NCBI GenBank assembly: GCA_900110975.1
Contig: FOFK01000005.1
Span: forward strand, 97,901-161,900
Source: Lachnospiraceae bacterium RM5
Lineage (GTDB): Bacteria > Bacillota > Clostridia > Lachnospirales > Lachnospiraceae
Reading direction: 5' to 3'
Length of the DNA: 64,000 bases
Made by a program: the position numbers and the translations under genes
The notes under the pieces: model-generated
The model's input: the letters and a program-made list of their open reading frames with translations, nothing else
The model's database searches: none
Told to the model about the DNA's origin: nothing
Part shown: positions 30,451-38,395 of the stretch, one piece after another
Position numbering within the stretch: position 1 is the stretch's first letter
Layout of the letters: each line of letters opens with the position of its first letter

Positions 30451-30806
30451 GTAACGTAGATTTCTTATCATTCCATTTCTACGTTACTCTTCTTTTTTCT
30501 ATTTCATACCTTTAGTAACGTAGATTCTTCATTTTCTTTCTTCTACGTTACTCTTCCTTTTTCCATTCCAAACCTCTAGTAACGTAGATTTTCCATCTTT
30601 CCTTTTTTACGTTACTCTTCCTTTTCCCATTTCAAATCCTTAGTAACGTAGATTTCCCATCTTTCTTCTTCTACGTTACTCTTCCTTTTCCCATTTCAAA
30701 TCCTTAGTAACGTAGATTTTCCATTTTCTTTCTTCTACGTTACTCTTCCTTTTCCTGTTTCCAAACTCTAGTAACGTAGATTCTATAATTTCCCATTTTA
30801 CGTTAC
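30451..30806 (+). repeat. array of six hairpins with exact 64-bp period
   Basis: GTAACGTAGA starts at 30451, 30515, 30579, 30643, 30707 and 30771, each 64 bp apart. Each copy is followed after 17 bases by TCTACGTTAC or TTTACGTTAC, giving a 10-bp stem with a 17-base loop. Spacers between hairpins are 27 bases; loops and spacers are pyrimidine-rich on the plus strand. In the last unit the loop is one base shorter. Units 3 and 6 carry a change that keeps pairing (G-U) on plus-strand RNA. A further unit with the same geometry lies at 63941-63977. No open frame covers the array. Confidence 0.95.
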
Positions 30807-30929
30807 ATAGAAAATTTCCATAACAATTTCCATAGTATTTTCCATAATAATTTAGTTTAAATTTGTTATAAAATAAGTTATTATATTCATTAGTAATATA
30901 ATTGAAGTTCGTAATCGAAAGGAGACACT

Positions 30930-31472
30930 ATGGGGTTCTTATCAAAACTATTAAATGGCGATAAAGATGCTGAAAAAGCAGCAAAAGATTTTATTAATAA
31001 CATTTTTTCTGATAATAGCACTCAGAATAATACAAATTCCGGTACCTACTTAAACGGTAAACCTATGAATAATTCCTCATCAGGCAGAGATTCTTATGAA
31101 TCCGACATGGATGATTCTTATGATGAAACTCCTAATCATCTTTCTTATGGAAAGAAAAAGCCAACTGAAGAAAACCAATATAATTATCATGGAAATTATA
31201 TTGAGTACTTTGAAAGTATTTTTAATAGTGAATTTTCCAATTATAGATATGAAAAAGAAACAGTTAACAAGACAAATAACACTTCTTATACTTTCTACTT
31301 AGATAATGACAAAAAACTTGTAGTTGAATTGTTTTCACAAAATTCTTCCGCCAATACTTTACGCAGGGAATGTGAAACAAATAAGATTCCATACCTTAGA
31401 TTTTATTATAATCACAAAGGTTGGTGGAATACAAAAAGCTATGTAATAAACAGAATGAAAATGTATTTATAA
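30930..31472 (+). CDS. unrecognised 180-residue protein upstream of the RT locus
   Basis: I do not recognise this family with confidence. The N-terminus (MGFLSKLLNGDKDAEKAAKDF) is amphipathic and is followed by an Asn/Ser/Asp-rich disordered linker of about 70 residues. The C-terminal 75 residues form a compact domain (YTFYLDNDKKLVVELFSQ, then LRRECETNKIPYLRFYYNHKGWWNTKSYVINRM) with an alternating beta-alpha look reminiscent of small nuclease-like or DNA-binding domains, but no catalytic set is evident. AAAGGAG precedes the ATG by 6 bases. It sits between the 64-bp hairpin array and the structured RNA region, on the RT strand; a part in the RT system is possible but unproven. Confidence 0.75.
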   Translation: MGFLSKLLNGDKDAEKAAKDFINNIFSDNSTQNNTNSGTYLNGKPMNNSSSGRDSYESDMDDSYDETPNHLSYGKKKPTEENQYNYHGNYIEYFESIFNSEFSNYRYEKETVNKTNNTSYTFYLDNDKKLVVELFSQNSSANTLRRECETNKIPYLRFYYNHKGWWNTKSYVINRMKMYL

Positions 31473-31487
31473 TTTAACTCTGCTAAT

Positions 31488-31644
31488 AAGCAGAAAGAGA
31501 ACGCTTATGCGCCTGTGGCGGGTCCGGCACAAAATATTATATTTTTTTAAACTATAAAAAAATATACTTCGCAGGCAGTTATTTTGTGTACGATCTTGTA
31601 CATTCCAATAATTAATTGGAATTTAACTTCTTCTCTTTCTGCTT
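31488..31644 (+). ncRNA. candidate retron-like (msr-msd type) structured RNA
   Basis: The 210-bp gap before the RT is bounded by AAGCAGAAAGAGAA (31488-31501) and its perfect reverse complement (31631-31644), like the a1/a2 pair of retrons. Inside, in order: CGC-TTAT-GCG and CGCC-TGT-GGCG hairpins (31502-31520) that suit an msr. Then CACAAAAT (31528-31535) pairs with ATTTTGTG (31581-31588), enclosing a perfect 12-bp AT stem (31538-31549 with 31555-31566). TGTAC/GTACA (31587-31602) and TTCCAAT-AATTA-ATTGGAA (31603-31621) follow. The region is non-coding and ends 39 bp before the RT start. A branching G would be expected near 31503. Boundaries and any cDNA product are inference. Confidence 0.6.
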
Positions 31645-31682
31645 TATTTTTATAAAATTCAAATCAAACAAACAGGTGAACT

Positions 31683-32879
31683 ATGTCTTTATTAACATTA
31701 ATGTCAGATAAAAACACATGGGAAAAATTTTATAATTACAAACAAAACCTTGCTGTTAAAGGTGATTTTATAGAATATCTTCGCACTTATATAGACAGCA
31801 AGGATTATCTTTTGGTATGTCAAAATATTAAAACTGGCGTGCCATTCCCACTTCCTGTAAAATCAATCATTTCCAAATCAGGATCAGAAAAGAAAAGAGT
31901 TGTTTATACCTATAAAGAACCAGAAAATACATTTTTAAAATGTCTTACTTATCTTATACTCAGAAAATATGATAAATTTTTCACTCCAAACCTTTTTTCT
32001 TTCAGACCTGAAAAAACTGCAAAAAGTGGAATTAATTATATCTTAAAAAATCATCATATTCATGAAAAATATTCATACAAAGCTGATATCCATAACTATT
32101 TCAACTCCATACCTGTATCTGCCCTACTGCCTAAAATGAAATTATTTTTAAAGGATGACAAACCTCTTTATAAATTTATAAAAGGCCTTTTATTACAGGA
32201 AAATGTTATAGATAAGGGTATAATTCATCCAGAAGAAAAAGGTATTATGGCAGGAACTCCCATTTCTTCTTTTCTTGCAAATATATATCTTTTGGATCTG
32301 GATAAATATTTCTTTAATAAAAATATAATCTATGCCAGATATTCGGACGATATTATTGTATTTGCAGATAATTATGAAGAATTATGCTCATACATTAATT
32401 ATATAAAAAAATATTTAAACGATAGTTTATTAACAATAAATCCCTCAAAAGAAGAAATTCATAAACCTTACGAAGGCTTTGTTTTTCTTGGATTTTTATG
32501 CACTCCGGAATATATTGACATTGCACCTGTTACATTAAAAAAATTAAAAGGAAAAATGAAAAGAAAAAGAGATTCCCTACTTCGCTGGAGTATAAGAAAC
32601 TCCATAAAACCGGAATCTGCAGCAAAAGCTTTTATTAGAGTTTTTAATAGAAAACTTTTAGAATGCAATGATGATAACAAACTTTCATGGAGCAAATGGT
32701 TTTTCCCTGTAATTACAACAACCAAGAGCCTTCATGAAATTGATTTATATGCACAAGACTGCATAAGGGTAATAATCAGTAGAACTCATAAAAAATCCAA
32801 ATATAACGTGAAATATGAAAAAATAAAGGAACTTGAATACAAGTCCCTTGTTAATGAATATTATAAATCCACAAGATAA
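31683..32879 (+). CDS. reverse transcriptase, retron/DRT-like, class not resolved
   Basis: A 398-residue RT with palm motifs in order: LFSFRPEKTA (105-114), KADIHNYFNSI with catalytic Asp135, GTPISSFLANIYL (191-203), YARYSDDIIVF with YSDD at 220-223 (most group II and retron RTs have YADD), and FLGF at 268-271. A basic, helical C-terminal region follows, resembling a thumb (LKKLKGKMKRKRDSLLRW). No maturase, HNH or protease domain is fused, and there is no intron around it, which argues against a group II intron. The expected retron VTG motif is not evident, so it may belong to another defence-associated or unknown RT group. The ribosome site AACAGGTGAACT is near the start. It is preceded by a structured RNA candidate. 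Its last 19 bases overlap the convergent HIRAN gene. Confidence 0.88.
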   Translation: MSLLTLMSDKNTWEKFYNYKQNLAVKGDFIEYLRTYIDSKDYLLVCQNIKTGVPFPLPVKSIISKSGSEKKRVVYTYKEPENTFLKCLTYLILRKYDKFFTPNLFSFRPEKTAKSGINYILKNHHIHEKYSYKADIHNYFNSIPVSALLPKMKLFLKDDKPLYKFIKGLLLQENVIDKGIIHPEEKGIMAGTPISSFLANIYLLDLDKYFFNKNIIYARYSDDIIVFADNYEELCSYINYIKKYLNDSLLTINPSKEEIHKPYEGFVFLGFLCTPEYIDIAPVTLKKLKGKMKRKRDSLLRWSIRNSIKPESAAKAFIRVFNRKLLECNDDNKLSWSKWFFPVITTTKSLHEIDLYAQDCIRVIISRTHKKSKYNVKYEKIKELEYKSLVNEYYKSTR

Positions 32880-33256
32880 ATTCCAATATTTATCTGGGTA
32901 AATGTGCCTTTTTTTTCAATTTTAGTAATCTTTGCCTTTAATAACTTACCTGCATCCATAAGCCTGGCAAAAATTATATTATCTTTTTCCGGCACGTACC
33001 CTATCTTCTTACCATCTTCATTTAAAATAATAATTGCATTCGTATCAAATTTATTATTTTCACGCTGCAAAGACAAAACATCAGAAACTTTTATTTTATC
33101 TAAAACAGTCACATCCTCCAAATGGGATGTACCTGCAACATAAGAATCAAAAAGATGAATTTCATTAATAAGCGGTTTTATAATATCTCCAAGCTCATGC
33201 CCCTGCACAAGAGCCACCAAATCATTTTTATTATTTTCCATTAAATCATTAGACAT
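32861..33256 (-). CDS. HIRAN domain protein
   Basis: A 131-residue protein. Residues about 35-131 form a HIRAN domain: FDSYVAGTSH, VSDVLSLQRENNKFDTNAI, GKKIGYVPEKDN. HIRAN domains bind 3' ends of single-stranded DNA, for example in HLTF and Rad5, and in bacteria occur alone or beside nucleases and helicases. The start MSND is chosen for the AAAGGA 7 bases upstream. Its 3' end overlaps the convergent RT gene by 19 bp with no terminator between, so antisense overlap of the two messages is likely. It is downstream of the J-domain gene by 116 bp. Confidence 0.85.
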   Translation of the reverse strand: MSNDLMENNKNDLVALVQGHELGDIIKPLINEIHLFDSYVAGTSHLEDVTVLDKIKVSDVLSLQRENNKFDTNAIIILNEDGKKIGYVPEKDNIIFARLMDAGKLLKAKITKIEKKGTFTQINIGIYLVDL

Positions 33257-33372
33257 AACTTTTTCCTTTCCAACACCTCTAATGCAACTAAAATGCATTC
33301 TTAAATATACCTTTAAATACATTTATGAATACACTTATAAATGCACTGTTTAAAGAATTCTTAAACATATTC

Positions 33373-34161
33373 TTAAAGAAAACTCTTTAACATTTCATCC
33401 AGTTTTTTCACATATCCCTTATATTTATAATATTCTTTTTGAAGTTCTTCTTTTTTCTTCTTAATTTTCTCCTCATTTTCTAATATAAATTTATATAAAT
33501 ATGGATTATTACTTTTAATTGTTTTTATTTCTTCCTCAACTTCTTCGATTTTCTTCTCAACATCAACAATATCAGCATCCGGCATCTCAAAATCAAGGCT
33601 TTTTAAAAGAAAATTTATAAGCACTTCTAATTCTTCCATAGTCTTAAGATCATTACAATCATAGGCAAAAATCAATCTCTGCCATAAATCCTTCAAATCT
33701 TCATTTTCATTAGTTAAAGGATTAATATCCGGATGAATCTTCTTTACAAGCCCGTGATAAATCCGCTTAATCTTAAGCAAATCATATTTATTTAAAGCCT
33801 TAGCACCTTTTGCATCTTCATTTTCCATTGTCATTTGTGCAAGTTGCTTTTGATATCCTTCCATTTTCTTCAAAAGATAATCCTCTAAACCATCTTTATC
33901 TACAGTTTTACCTTTATTTTTCATTAAAAGAATGTATTCTATAGCTTTTTTCTTTTCAATACTTTTTATTTTCATCTTAAAATTTTTAAGGATAATATCA
34001 CCAAATTCCCTTATATATGCCTGATTACTTAAAAAAGCTTCTTTCTTCACCTCATCTTTAACGATAAGAAGATGCTCATATTTTGCATAAAAAGGATTTT
34101 TAGTTTTTTTTATATTTTTATTATCATCTACATTCTCAACTTTTATAATCTCATTACCCAT
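33373..34161 (-). CDS. J-domain-like coiled-coil protein
   Basis: A 262-residue protein with a central J-domain-like segment (about 125-185): IYHGLVKKIHPDINPLT contains the HPD signature that stimulates Hsp70 ATPase. The C-terminal 70 residues are a Lys/Glu coiled coil. No zinc or Gly/Phe domain, so it is a class III J-protein with a specialised client. The stop-start junction with the upstream TPR gene is directly abutting, so the two are co-expressed. Confidence 0.75.
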   Translation of the reverse strand: MGNEIIKVENVDDNKNIKKTKNPFYAKYEHLLIVKDEVKKEAFLSNQAYIREFGDIILKNFKMKIKSIEKKKAIEYILLMKNKGKTVDKDGLEDYLLKKMEGYQKQLAQMTMENEDAKGAKALNKYDLLKIKRIYHGLVKKIHPDINPLTNENEDLKDLWQRLIFAYDCNDLKTMEELEVLINFLLKSLDFEMPDADIVDVEKKIEEVEEEIKTIKSNNPYLYKFILENEEKIKKKKEELQKEYYKYKGYVKKLDEMLKSFL

Positions 34162-35040
34162 TTATTCAACCTCAAAACCATATAAATCATTATAAATCGC
34201 CGTTAATTTCAGATTGTCAATAGAAGCATCCTTAAAAAAATCATCCCTATTATGAAACCACTTCCCCTCAAAACAGACATTACATTCCTTTCCTTCCATG
34301 GAAGAAAAAAGCTTATATTCCTCATTTTCATAATAAAACTTAATCTTATGAGGCGTCTTTAAAAGATAATAAAGATCAAAAAAATCAAAGTAATCTTCAT
34401 CAAATTCAATTAGTTCATATAAATCATCAACCAGCCATTTCATCATATTAAGATTGCCAAAAAACGCATTAAATCTGATTCTCTGAGCCAAAAAATCCTT
34501 TGCATAAAGATATAATCTTACAGCTTCTTCATTTTCGCCCTGTGATTTTCTTATCCTGGCAAGCCTGGTAAATACTTCAGGAACCGGATCAAAAACATTA
34601 TTCATATCCTTTACCTTAGGATATAATTCTATAATCATCTCTTCGTATTTCTGCTGATTCTTTTCAACATAATATCCATTTTTATACATATCAGCAATTT
34701 TATATGTGGATACCAGATCTCCTTTATCCATAAGCCTTGAAAAATATTCAAATGCCTTTTTAAAATCCCTCTTACCGGTTCTGCCATAATACCAGATATA
34801 TCCAAGACATTCATAAGCAGGATCATAATCCAGACTCGCTGCCATCTCATAATATTTTAATGCAAGATCAAAACGTTTCATTTCATAATAATACCCACCA
34901 AGATAAAGCATATCTGCAGGATTATTTTTTAATTTAATAAGAAAATCCATAGCTTCAATGAAAATAAATACCTCATCATCCGAAGGACACCTGTTCTCAT
35001 CAAATTTCTTTACAATATTTCTTGCTTCTTTTTCAGTCAT
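34162..35040 (-). CDS. TPR/Sel1-like repeat protein
   Basis: A 292-residue helical-repeat protein. Repeats of the Sel1/TPR type are seen in ADMLYLGGYYYEMKRFDLALKYY, then AYECLGYIWYYGRTGKRDFKKAFEYF, and STYKIADMYKNG. Sel1/TPR proteins scaffold protein complexes. Start MTEKEAR is chosen because GGGGGTG lies 5 bases upstream. First gene of a TPR/J-domain/(HIRAN) operon with a promoter at 35091-35119. The client or partner is unknown. Confidence 0.75.
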   Translation of the reverse strand: MTEKEARNIVKKFDENRCPSDDEVFIFIEAMDFLIKLKNNPADMLYLGGYYYEMKRFDLALKYYEMAASLDYDPAYECLGYIWYYGRTGKRDFKKAFEYFSRLMDKGDLVSTYKIADMYKNGYYVEKNQQKYEEMIIELYPKVKDMNNVFDPVPEVFTRLARIRKSQGENEEAVRLYLYAKDFLAQRIRFNAFFGNLNMMKWLVDDLYELIEFDEDYFDFFDLYYLLKTPHKIKFYYENEEYKLFSSMEGKECNVCFEGKWFHNRDDFFKDASIDNLKLTAIYNDLYGFEVE

Positions 35041-35090
35041 AAAAACACCCCCATATAAAAAAATTTCACGTTTCAAAATATCTATAATCT

Positions 35091-35119
35091 ATTTTACAAC
35101 TATAAAAAAATAATTACAA
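35091..35119 (-). promoter_or_regulatory. promoter of the TPR/J-domain operon, near-copy of the one at 52656
   Basis: Minus strand TTGTAA, 17 bases, TAAAAT. The -35 region is preceded by AGGGG. The same -35, spacer start (TTATTTTTTTA) and -10 occur upstream of the DUF4177 gene, and similarity extends about 35 bp further upstream (TTGCTGT...CAG). Confidence 0.65.
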
Positions 35120-35254
35120 CCCCTTAAATTACTGGTGTTCTATAAATCTTACAGCAACAACTTTTTGATAACAACAAAATAAATAGTTGCATTTTTATTC
35201 TTTATGTTATATTATAAGACTAGTATAAAAATTAATAAGAGGGGGTTAAATAAC

Positions 35255-36151
35255 ATGACTATTTCAAAAAAAAATTTAACAACAAACATTTCAAACAATC
35301 TAAAAAAATATGACGATCTTGAATTTACTGATGATTTTGCATTCTGCAAGATTCTTGAAAATAATTCTGATATCTGTAAAGAAATATTGGAGTTAATTTT
35401 AGGTTTCAAAATCAAAAAAATTAATGTATTATATAAGCAGAAGACAATCGATGAAGTGCCGGATATTCACGGTGTAAGGCTTGATGTCTATGTTGAAGAC
35501 GACAAAGAAAAAATATATGATATCGAAATGCAGACTGAAATCAAATCAAACATTCCTAAGCGCAGCAGATTTTATCAAAGCATTATAGACACAAATATTT
35601 TAGAAAAAAGCATTGATTACAACAAACTAAATGATTCATATATTATTTTCATCTGCAAGAATGATTTATTCGGCGAGAATCTGCCAATCTATTCATTTCA
35701 AAACAGATGCGATGAATTAAACAGATTATGTCTTAAAGATGGTGCAAAAAAAATCATTGTAAATGCAAGTGGAAACAGAAACAATCTTTCTAAAGAGACA
35801 AATGATTTTTTAGATTATCTTCTCGGCAAATACGATTCAAGCCACAATAATTCATTTATCGATAAAATTGAGAATAAAATGTCTTTACTTAAAATGTCAA
35901 AGGAATGGAGGCATGAATATATGATCGAATGTTTAAAATATCAGGATATGAAAATCAAAGGCGAAGAGATTGGCGAACAGCGTGGCATTGAGATTGGCGA
36001 ACAGCGTGGCCTTAATCAGGGTCTTGCTGCCCTCATCTCATCACTAAAAAGCCTTAACTATTCTATTGACGAGATTTCTGACATTATAAAGAAAAATGAA
36101 ACCTATAAAAATACAACAAAAGAAGAGATCACAGAAATCTATAACCAATAA
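35255..36151 (+). CDS. Rpn family recombination-promoting nuclease / PD-(D/E)XK transposase-like
   Basis: A 298-residue Rpn/YhgA-like protein. The N-terminus (YDDLEFTDDFAFCKILENN) is typical. The PD-(D/E)XK core is VPDIHGVRLDVYVEDD followed by YDIEMQTE, giving the D...E-x-Q style active site of this family. The C-terminus has the repeated GEQRG/GEEIG segments that often expand and contract in Rpn proteins. Family members nick DNA and promote RecA-independent recombination; some act in phage defence. Start fixed by GAGGGGG 9 bases before ATG. Confidence 0.88.
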   Translation: MTISKKNLTTNISNNLKKYDDLEFTDDFAFCKILENNSDICKEILELILGFKIKKINVLYKQKTIDEVPDIHGVRLDVYVEDDKEKIYDIEMQTEIKSNIPKRSRFYQSIIDTNILEKSIDYNKLNDSYIIFICKNDLFGENLPIYSFQNRCDELNRLCLKDGAKKIIVNASGNRNNLSKETNDFLDYLLGKYDSSHNNSFIDKIENKMSLLKMSKEWRHEYMIECLKYQDMKIKGEEIGEQRGIEIGEQRGLNQGLAALISSLKSLNYSIDEISDIIKKNETYKNTTKEEITEIYNQ

Positions 36152-36198
36152 GTTACAATTATCACGTCTATACAAATATTTTTTATACTTACAACAAT

Positions 36199-36230
36199 AA
36201 AGGGACTTGATATCAAGTCCCTTTTCTTTT
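36199..36230. terminator. bidirectional terminator
   Basis: GGGACTTGATATCAAGTCCC is a perfect 20-bp palindrome, preceded by AAA and followed by TTTTCTTTTT, between the Rpn gene and the convergent Dabb gene. Confidence 0.85.
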
Positions 36231-36277
36231 TATATTTATGTTTATCTGTAACTGCAACATATATAACACTCAGTATT

Positions 36278-36583
36278 TTAATCAACAACATAATCCATAC
36301 AAACTCTTAATTTTGTATTTGGTCTTACCGCACCGTCAGCAACTGCAACATGTTCAGGATGTATAGCATATCCTTTAAGCGATGCCTCATCTTCAAACAA
36401 TGAATCAAGCATTACATCTGCATTAGACGAATCCAAACAATCAATCTGTACATTAATATCTAAAAGACCTGGTATTTTCCCCTTAAGCCCTTCAAGACCA
36501 TTTTTAATACTCTCTTTTACAACTTTCTTTTCTTCTTCTTTTAGCACATCCTTAAGCTGCCATAAAATAACATGCTTTACCAT
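36278..36583 (-). CDS. Dabb (stress-responsive alpha/beta barrel) domain protein
   Basis: A 101-residue Dabb-family protein starting MVKHVILWQLKD and containing DLSF-like and YAIHPEHVAVA segments typical of the ferredoxin-like dimeric barrel. Family members bind small molecules or act as minor oxygenases/cyclases; the bacterial single-domain form has no defined role. Monocistronic. Confidence 0.9.
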   Translation of the reverse strand: MVKHVILWQLKDVLKEEEKKVVKESIKNGLEGLKGKIPGLLDINVQIDCLDSSNADVMLDSLFEDEASLKGYAIHPEHVAVADGAVRPNTKLRVCMDYVVD

Positions 36584-36639
36584 TTTATTTTTCCCTTCTC
36601 TATAAAATATTTTTAAATATTATATCATAAATTATGAAT

Positions 36640-36720
36640 AAATTTTAGGTTTCAAACTCCAAAAAATTATACCTTAAATATTCTATTGATGAAATATTAG
36701 ATTTAATCTTTCTTCTTCAC
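36640..36720 (+). pseudogene. possible remnant of an Rpn gene 3' end
   Basis: Read on the plus strand, this stretch encodes YLKYSIDEILDLI, resembling the C-terminal SLNYSIDEISDII of the nearby Rpn protein, without any surrounding frame. It may be a relic of a second Rpn copy. Short and low complexity, so chance is possible. Confidence 0.25.
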
Positions 36721-38070
36721 GCGAACCACAACAACAATAACAACCACCAAAACAACAATTATCAAGAGCCATATAAAAATACACAATCCCAAAGGCTGAG
36801 GACAGAAATGACAAATACTGCACTCGCTCTTTTCTTCTTTCTTTTCACTCTTAGTCTTATCATTTTTTACATCTTTAGAATCTTTACCAGTATCGCTATT
36901 TACCCCAACTTCCTTACTATCAAAGGAAATTACGTCTGACCAGTCAGAATAAATATCCTCTTCATCCGGCTGATAGCAATAATAACGAACACGAAGCTCA
37001 ATTACTTCACCTTCATCAATACCAGGACGCGAGTCATTTATCAGGTTAATAAGCGGACACTCCATCTCTCCTGCTTTTATTTCAAAATCAGCATTAGCCA
37101 TTCCTGTCCATTCATCATCACCCTTAACTCTAGCTTCCGTTTCAACTCTGATAGTTCCACCCATAGCCTCAACCTTCGAAGCCTTTTCCATAAGGTCATC
37201 CGGTACAGTAAGAGTATATGCGACAATCGGATTATCATTAAATTCCTTATCAGTCATACGAAGATCAGAAATAACCGGTGCCTCTAAATCACCCTCTTTA
37301 ATCTTTTCAATTTTTTCCGCATCCTTACCTACACTTGTAGTATCCGACCAGTCAGAATAATAAAATGTCTCAGATACTCCTTCATCTGTATCATTGCGCG
37401 TCGTAACAACAAAACGCATACGGAAATACACTGTATGCTTAGTATAATCAATATACAACGAGCCATCCCCATCATCATATTTGTACTCATACTGATCAGG
37501 ATTCATTTCATCCTTAAGTCCCGGTGTCATTGTATCAGGATTACCATTTAAAGCATCCTCGCTGACATACCTTGTAACCCAGTGTGTATTTACAGTTTCT
37601 GTTGCATTACCAATCCATGCATCAACCAAGTCCCATTCACCAACGCGGATTCTATATTCCTCATCATAACCAAATCCATAGGTCCCTTTCCAGAAATCAT
37701 TAGCATGCCATCCGGAAACACTGTCATTTACATCATCAACAGCCCAGTCAACCTGCGTTGTCATAGAAATTTCATCAAAATCATAATCTGAAATAAAATC
37801 ATCAAAAGTTCCGTTAACAGACGCATCATCATACTTCTTAAAAAACTCCGTCATCTCATTACTCAAAGAATAGCTGATTGACGTTGTTGTTGGAGAATCA
37901 GTTATTTCCCCTGTTTCTCCTAACCACTGCGCTGTAACATTTCCCGGTGCAACAAGTTCAAATGGCAATTCAGACTCATCCGCCTTATCCGCCTCATCAG
38001 CAAATGCAATCTCAGGAATACAAGAAATCATTAAAATAAATATCAGAAAAAAAGCTAGAAATTTCCTCAT
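36703..38070 (-). CDS. secreted cell-surface protein with C-terminal membrane anchor
   Basis: A 455-residue protein with a signal peptide (about 1-24, cut after AFA) and a C-terminal membrane helix (about 428-450) followed by RVKKKD. In between are beta-rich modules that look Ig/Fn3-like (FYYSDWSDTTS and DIYSDWSDVISF at the ends of two modules), many acidic residues, and a lysine-rich linker before a CSICHFC motif next to the membrane. There is no LPxTG. Function unknown; likely a surface-exposed, membrane-anchored protein. Confidence 0.75.
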   Translation of the reverse strand: MRKFLAFFLIFILMISCIPEIAFADEADKADESELPFELVAPGNVTAQWLGETGEITDSPTTTSISYSLSNEMTEFFKKYDDASVNGTFDDFISDYDFDEISMTTQVDWAVDDVNDSVSGWHANDFWKGTYGFGYDEEYRIRVGEWDLVDAWIGNATETVNTHWVTRYVSEDALNGNPDTMTPGLKDEMNPDQYEYKYDDGDGSLYIDYTKHTVYFRMRFVVTTRNDTDEGVSETFYYSDWSDTTSVGKDAEKIEKIKEGDLEAPVISDLRMTDKEFNDNPIVAYTLTVPDDLMEKASKVEAMGGTIRVETEARVKGDDEWTGMANADFEIKAGEMECPLINLINDSRPGIDEGEVIELRVRYYCYQPDEEDIYSDWSDVISFDSKEVGVNSDTGKDSKDVKNDKTKSEKKEEKSECSICHFCPQPLGLCIFIWLLIIVVLVVVIVVVVRVKKKD

Positions 38071-38395
38071 AAAAAAGCCCTCCCAAATAAAAATTTTTTT
38101 AACATTTCACGCACAAATTTTATATATTAAGTATACAAAACACTCATTAACTTATCAATCACAAAATCAATTATAAAACCAATTTTTATCAAAACTTTAA
38201 ATCAAGGTTTCTTTTTGCAACCAAAATTAACATAAAACATATTTTTTTGACAAGTTAGGTTGGTAGAAAATCCAGCAACCATAGATTACAATAATCATAT
38301 AACTCAAAACCTTGAACGCATAAATACAAACTATTAATTTATAACAAAACATTTAAACAAATTACAACTAAATATATAGAAATCGGAGGGATTTT
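38071..38395. promoter_or_regulatory. divergent intergenic region between surface protein and ABC operon
   Basis: 325 bp without a gene. A TTGACA lies at 38247-38252 and a short GGTTG/CAACC inverted repeat at 38258-38280. A TACAAT box lies at 38287-38292 but spacing to TTGACA is too long for a normal promoter. The region presumably holds both promoters and an operator for the XRE-AbrB regulator encoded downstream. Confidence 0.35.

Noticed and set aside
30451..30806. CRISPR array at the 64-bp repeats
   Set aside because: Repeated part is an inverted repeat around a loop, and spacers are similar to each other rather than unique.
30815..30850. Three 12-bp TTTCCATA repeats before the 30930 gene
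   Set aside because: Too short and AT-rich to separate from chance slippage.
31683..32879. Group II intron or diversity-generating retroelement
   Set aside because: No maturase/endonuclease domain, no intron-like ribozyme domain V, and no template/variable repeat pair was seen near the RT.
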